A DNA stretch of 10,683 nt. Origin: Deltaproteobacteria bacterium (GTDB lineage: Bacteria > Desulfobacterota > GWC2-55-46 > S146-70 > JAUXIU01). The stretch spans positions 1 through 10,683 of the forward strand of contig JAUXIU010000020.1 in assembly GCA_030620895.1 (NCBI GenBank). Reading direction: 5' to 3'. The notes under the pieces are model-generated. The model ran no database searches and was not told the origin of the DNA. It was given only the letters and a program-made list of their open reading frames with translations. The stretch's first letter is position 1. Every line of letters starts with the position of its first letter. This document shows, one piece after another, positions 8,330 to 10,683 of this stretch. A program made the position numbers and the translations under genes.

Positions 8330-8673
8330 CGTATATAGGCTATATGCTCACCTGACGGATATATGAGACCAATCTCGTCAAGAGCTATCTTTTCTATTCT
8401 TTTGGGTGATTTTAATGTAAGGAGTTCGAGCCTGAGTCTCTTGTTTTCATCTGCAAGTTTACTTCTCTCACTGTTCACAATGGATATCTTATAACCGAGA
8501 TTAACAACTGCCAGCCTGCTCCACAGGTATGTTGATATGACTATTACAATAATCAGGGCAGCAAAGATAGTTGCAATCAAAAAACGTATAATACCGGTTC
8601 TTCTCCTGAGCCGCACCCTCTGATAATTCAAAGCATTGGTTGTAGAAAGTCTTTTATACGCAAGTTGAGGCAT
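8326..8673 (-). CDS. ftsL: Cell division protein FtsL
   Basis: FtsL is a small bitopic divisome protein that, with FtsB/DivIC and FtsQ-type partners, activates FtsW-FtsI. From the ATG at 8673 the protein has 115 residues: a basic cytoplasmic tail rich in arginine, one membrane helix at about residues 28-50, then a periplasmic coiled coil (ERSKLADENKRLRLELLTL) and the family's closing pattern SPKRIEKIALDEIGLIYP. I chose ATG 8673 because AGGGAG lies 10 nt upstream. The longer reading from TTG at 8703 would start inside a dispersed repeat and has no better ribosome site. FtsL is poorly conserved in sequence, so identification rests on length, topology and its place between rsmH and ftsI. It overlaps ftsI by 4 nt. 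Confidence 0.9.
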   Translation of the reverse strand: MPQLAYKRLSTTNALNYQRVRLRRRTGIIRFLIATIFAALIIVIVISTYLWSRLAVVNLGYKISIVNSERSKLADENKRLRLELLTLKSPKRIEKIALDEIGLIYPSGEHIAYIR

Positions 8674-8701
8674 CGTTCTATATCTCCCTGTCTGCAGTAT
8701 C

Positions 8702-8720
8702 AAATTGAAGATTTACAATT
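8702..8720. repeat. 19-bp dispersed repeat, copy 1
   Basis: AAATTGAAGATTTACAATT occurs here on the plus strand and, as an exact reverse complement, at 10515-10533. It lies in the rsmH-ftsL gap directly upstream of the ftsL ribosome site. Confidence 0.85.
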
Positions 8721-8744
8721 GAATATTTTCTAAATTTGTAATTC

Positions 8745-8849
8745 GTTAATCGTGTATCGTGGATTGTGGTTCGTTTATCGTTTATCGTTTATCGTGGTTT
8801 GTTGTTCGGGTTTCGATTCACGATTCACGAACGACGAAATACGCACGAC
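8745..8849. repeat. Degenerate heptamer array, 15 units, GTTTATC/GATTCAC type
   Basis: Fifteen 7-nt units run in unbroken phase through 105 bp of the rsmH-ftsL gap. All begin with G on the plus strand. The first half is of GTTTATC or GTGGTTC type, with three exact GTTTATC units at 8773-8793. The second half switches to GATTCAC/GAACGAC type, which resembles the reverse complement of the first half. As a result 8742-8754 and 8819-8831 are complementary at 12 of 13 positions and could close a hairpin with a 64-nt loop in the transcript. Confidence 0.88.
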
Positions 8850-8874
8850 GGTTTTTTTTACGGACGAACCTTAA

Positions 8875-9810
8875 TTACAGCCTTTCTATAGCTCGGAGTT
8901 TTGCACTTCTTGCCCGCGGGTTTCTCTCAATCTCCTCCTTTGAAGGTCTTATGGCCTTCCTGTTGAGAAGCCTAACCTCCTGCTTTGTCTTACATACACA
9001 CCTTGGAAAGCCCGGAGGACATACACACTTACCCTCAAAAGACCTAAAGGAGGCCTTTACAATCCTATCCTCTAGCGAATGAAAGGATATCACAACCATC
9101 CTTCCGCCATGGGCTAAAAGCCAAATACAGTCGTTAATAGCCTTTTTAATGTTTTCAAGCTCATTGTTCACTACAATTCTCAATGCCATAAATACCCTCG
9201 TTGCCGGGTGTATACCCCTAGGATGAAACCTCCTTGGGATAGCAGATGAAACCAGCTCGGCAAGCTCCACGGTGGTCTTAATCGGTGTCACCTCCCTTTT
9301 TCTGACTATTGTCATCGCAATCTTATCCCCCCAGCGCCCCTCACCGTATTTTTTGAATATGTCCCTTAACTCTTCCCGAGAGAATTCATTTACAATGTCA
9401 GCCGCCGTTCTCCTACCTTCCATATCCATTCTCATGTCAAGCGCGGCATCATGATGGAAGCTGAAACCCCTTTCCGGCTTCTCAAAATGATGGGAAGAGA
9501 CACCTAAATCAAGTAGAATGCCATCAACTCTAGTTATACTCAACTCTTTCAGGATATCTCTAATATTGGCAAAGTTTCCTTTAATTAACCTAATACGCGA
9601 TCTATAACTTGCAAGTCTCTTTCTTGAATAACTTAATGCATTTCTATCCCAATCTATTCCAACCACCCTGCCGGTAGGTTCACTCGCACGAAGTATTTCA
9701 AGCGTATGCCCGCCCCCGCCGAGTGTTCCATCTACATATAAGCCGCCATCCTTACACACGAGGCACCTGACCACCTCATCTGACATGACAGGCTGATGAT
9801 AGAATTCCAT
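8875..9810 (-). CDS. rsmH: 16S rRNA (cytosine(1402)-N4)-methyltransferase RsmH (MraW)
   Basis: RsmH uses S-adenosylmethionine to N4-methylate C1402 in the decoding centre of 16S rRNA; it is a cytoplasmic enzyme. From the ATG at 9810 the protein has 311 residues and begins MEFYHQPVM, the usual start for the family. The SAM-binding motif VDGTLGGGGHT is at about 26-36, GIDWDRNAL near 51-59, DGILLDLGVSS at 96-106, RGFSF at 114-118 and MRMD at 126-129. Family signatures HPATRVFMALRI and ISFHSLEDRIVK follow, then a cysteine cluster CVCPPGFPRCVC seen in many homologues, and the closing RNPRARSAKLRAIER. A longer reading from TTG at 9843 would overlap mraZ and add 11 atypical residues. With the ATG, the start sits 1 nt after the mraZ stop, so translation is probably coupled. 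Confidence 0.97.
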   Translation of the reverse strand: MEFYHQPVMSDEVVRCLVCKDGGLYVDGTLGGGGHTLEILRASEPTGRVVGIDWDRNALSYSRKRLASYRSRIRLIKGNFANIRDILKELSITRVDGILLDLGVSSHHFEKPERGFSFHHDAALDMRMDMEGRRTAADIVNEFSREELRDIFKKYGEGRWGDKIAMTIVRKREVTPIKTTVELAELVSSAIPRRFHPRGIHPATRVFMALRIVVNNELENIKKAINDCIWLLAHGGRMVVISFHSLEDRIVKASFRSFEGKCVCPPGFPRCVCKTKQEVRLLNRKAIRPSKEEIERNPRARSAKLRAIERL

Positions 9811-9811
9811 C

Positions 9812-10246
9812 TCACAGGCCAAGACGTTCCAGCATATTTCCAATCTCTTCCTGCGACGATTTGGCCTCAGCGATATTCCACTTTTCCTTATCCCAGATCT
9901 CTAATTGTCTAAACGCCCCAACCAGAATCACATCCCTCTCGAGCTTTGCATAATCCCTTAATGTCTGTGGTATCAGTATCCTTCCCAACCTGTCTATAGG
10001 GCAATCTGCGGCACTGGAATAGAAGAATCTAAGGAATGCCCTGGTATCCTTCTTAAACTCAGCTAAACCGCCAACCCTTTCTTCAAGGGTTCTCCATTCT
10101 GCATAGGGATAGGCCAATAGACACCCATCGTAGGTGGTAATGACCAACCGCTTATCATATTTCTCTTTAAGGATATCCCTGAACCTTGAAGGGATGCTCA
10201 GTCTCCCTTTTGTATCGATGGTATGTTCAAATCTACCTCTAAACAA
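9812..10246 (-). CDS. mraZ: Transcriptional regulator MraZ
   Basis: MraZ is a ring-forming DNA-binding protein of the AbrB/SpoVT superfamily that typically represses its own dcw operon by binding GTGG-type repeats at the promoter. The 144 residues are the usual length. Two internal copies of the family motif are clear: DTKGRLSIP at 11-19 followed by SRFR, and DRLGRILIP at 85-93. The start codon is TTG, chosen because it gives the canonical MFRGRFEHTID opening and is preceded by GGAGAGGGGTGG about 6 nt upstream, a strong ribosome site. It is the first gene of the operon, downstream of a consensus promoter and three GTGGTAT boxes. A weak start codon on the autorepressor may keep its level low; that is inference. 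Confidence 0.97.
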   Translation of the reverse strand: MFRGRFEHTIDTKGRLSIPSRFRDILKEKYDKRLVITTYDGCLLAYPYAEWRTLEERVGGLAEFKKDTRAFLRFFYSSAADCPIDRLGRILIPQTLRDYAKLERDVILVGAFRQLEIWDKEKWNIAEAKSSQEEIGNMLERLGL

Positions 10247-10285
10247 CTAAAACCACCCCTCTCCGGATGCTTTCCACACCCTTCT

Positions 10286-10312
10286 ATACCACTATATACC
10301 ACCCCATACCAC
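10286..10312 (-). promoter_or_regulatory. MraZ operator: three GTGGTAT boxes at 10-bp spacing
   Basis: GTGGTAT occurs on the minus strand at 10306-10312, 10296-10302 and 10286-10292, exactly 10 bp apart and thus on one face of the helix. A degenerate fourth element (10276-10282, 4 of 7 matches) continues the phase. The first box reads AAAGTGG, like MraZ boxes described in other bacteria. The boxes begin about 3 nt downstream of the predicted transcription start at 10315 and lie 40-66 nt before the mraZ start, so bound MraZ would block promoter escape. Confidence 0.85.
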
Positions 10313-10321
10313 TTTAGCCCA

Positions 10322-10350
10322 ACTATAGTCCTGAGTTGATATTTTGTCAA
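10322..10350 (-). promoter_or_regulatory. Sigma70-type promoter of the dcw operon
   Basis: On the minus strand, TTGACA (10345-10350) and TATAGT (10322-10327) are separated by exactly 17 bp. Both hexamers are at or near consensus. The predicted start is A at about 10315, giving a 5' leader of about 69 nt before the mraZ TTG codon. Confidence 0.85.
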
Positions 10351-10384
10351 GGGAAATATCTCGATGGAGGAGTAAAAAAAACAG

Positions 10385-10468
10385 GAATTATGAATTATGA
10401 ATTAGGAATTATGGTTGAAGATTGACAATTGAAGAACTACAAATTGCCAATTGACGATTGTCGATTGA
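10385..10468. repeat. Degenerate heptamer array, GAATTAT/ATTG type
   Basis: Four GAATTAT-type units (10385-10412, one differing at its last base) lead into a looser tract in which ATTG recurs at 10421 and 10428, then after a 15-nt step at 10443, 10450, 10457 and 10464. It lies upstream of the dcw promoter in the rnpB-mraZ interval. That interval (10247-10584, 338 bp) contains the promoter and operator, this array, two further repeat segments and no gene. A short AT-rich hairpin followed by a T-run on the minus strand near 10500 could be a weak rnpB terminator, but I cannot support it. Confidence 0.8.
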
Positions 10469-10514
10469 AGAATAAAAAGAATTTATTTATGAATTTTAAA
10501 AAAATTCAATTTTT

Positions 10515-10533
10515 AATTGTAAATCTTCAATTT
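10515..10533. repeat. 19-bp dispersed repeat, inverted copy 2
   Basis: This is the exact reverse complement of the 19-mer at 8702-8720. It sits between the ATTG-type and GNGTTNC-type tracts downstream of rnpB. Confidence 0.85.
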
Positions 10534-10540
10534 AAAACAC

Positions 10541-10575
10541 GCAACCCGAAACTCGAAACCCGTAACACGCAATAG
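10541..10575. repeat. Heptamer array, GNGTTNC family, opposite orientation
   Basis: Five phased 7-nt units (plus-strand GCAACCC, GAAACTC, GAAACCC, GTAACAC, GCAATAG) are the reverse-complement form of the array near murD. The segment 10543-10566 matches 2027-2050 at 23 of 24 positions. The tract begins about 10 nt past the approximate 3' end of rnpB. Confidence 0.85.
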
Positions 10576-10584
10576 GATTACAAC

Positions 10585-10683
10585 AAGTTGCCAAAGGATG
10601 CAATAAGCCGGATTCTGTAATCCAGACCTGCCCGAAAACAGATAGGACTGGATAACGACCATTTATCTTGCCCCAATGTTGCC
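10585..10683 (-). ncRNA. rnpB: RNase P RNA, 3' part (class A-like)
   Basis: RNase P RNA is the catalytic RNA that trims the 5' leader from pre-tRNAs. On the minus strand, 10604-10618 reads ACAGAATCCGGCTTA, the near-invariant conserved region V at the 3' end of bacterial RNase P RNA. Upstream, AGATAAATGG (10659-10668) matches the conserved AGATGAATG block of E. coli. Between these blocks 10622-10651 forms a hairpin (CCAG/CTGG and ATCTG/CAGGT), probably an optional peripheral helix in this position, perhaps P19. The 5' part lies outside the window. The 3' end is approximate, placed by allowing about 18 nt after GGCTTA for the closing P1 strand. It is co-directional with the dcw operon; an rnpB-mraZ neighbourhood is also known in pseudomonads. 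Confidence 0.9.

Noticed and set aside
8674..8703. Upstream TTG start for ftsL at 8703
   Set aside because: The TTG lies in a dispersed repeat, and AGGGAG is placed correctly only for the ATG at 8673.
9811..9843. Upstream TTG start for rsmH at 9843
   Set aside because: It adds 11 residues not typical of RsmH and overlaps mraZ, while the ATG at 9810 gives the canonical MEFYHQPVM start.
10276..10282. Fourth MraZ box
   Set aside because: It is in phase but matches only 4 of 7 positions, so it is mentioned only as a degenerate extension.
10488..10533. Intrinsic terminator for rnpB (AT hairpin with a T-run on the minus strand)
   Set aside because: The stem is only about five A-T-rich pairs; too weak to call.
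1..10683. A novel defence, mobile or biosynthetic system
   Set aside because: All coding capacity is explained by standard dcw genes; no transposase, integrase, toxin or reverse transcriptase is present.

Overview
The window carries the upstream two thirds of a bacterial division and cell wall (dcw) cluster, entirely on the minus strand, plus the 3' end of RNase P RNA. Read in the direction of transcription (high to low coordinates) the order is rnpB (partial), mraZ, rsmH, ftsL, ftsI, murE, murF, mraY, murD, ftsW (cut by the window start). No plus-strand gene is supported. Gene content and order are ordinary. Several things suggest a Gram-negative-like bacterium of moderate-to-low GC, perhaps from the Deltaproteobacteria/Nitrospirota neighbourhood: class A-like RNase P RNA, a MurE with the DNPR (meso-diaminopimelate) signature, and an FtsI of about 640 residues ending in one PASTA domain. 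The lineage is an inference and is not secure.

Layout. rnpB ends near 10585. From 10350 down to 10247 lies a well-formed mraZ control region: a sigma70-type promoter (TTGACA, 17-bp spacer, TATAGT) and, right after the predicted transcription start, three identical GTGGTAT boxes at exact 10-bp steps. These are the expected operator for MraZ itself. The genes then run to the left edge. mraZ-rsmH, ftsL-ftsI and murD-ftsW are tightly coupled or overlapping, while other gaps are 45 to 217 bp.

Together the proteins make and use lipid-linked peptidoglycan precursor. MurD, MurE and MurF add D-Glu, meso-DAP and D-Ala-D-Ala to UDP-MurNAc-L-Ala. MraY moves the product to undecaprenyl phosphate. FtsW and FtsI polymerise and crosslink septal peptidoglycan with FtsL as divisome partner. 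RsmH methylates 16S rRNA, and MraZ controls the operon.

The unusual part is between the genes. The larger gaps, and the rnpB-mraZ interval, hold degenerate tandem tracts locked to a 7-nt step, each with its own consensus (GNGTTNC-like, GTTTATC/GATTCAC-like, GAATTAT/ATTG-like). Related copies occur in both orientations. One 24-nt segment recurs with 23/24 identity 8.5 kb away, and an exact 19-nt segment recurs inverted 1.8 kb away. One tract reaches to 2 nt from the murD start codon and can fold with an inverted partner in the mRNA. Repeat-like DNA also forms the 3' ends of murE and murF. I found no evidence for a novel enzymatic or defence system. The repeat family and the MraZ operator are the parts worth a second look.
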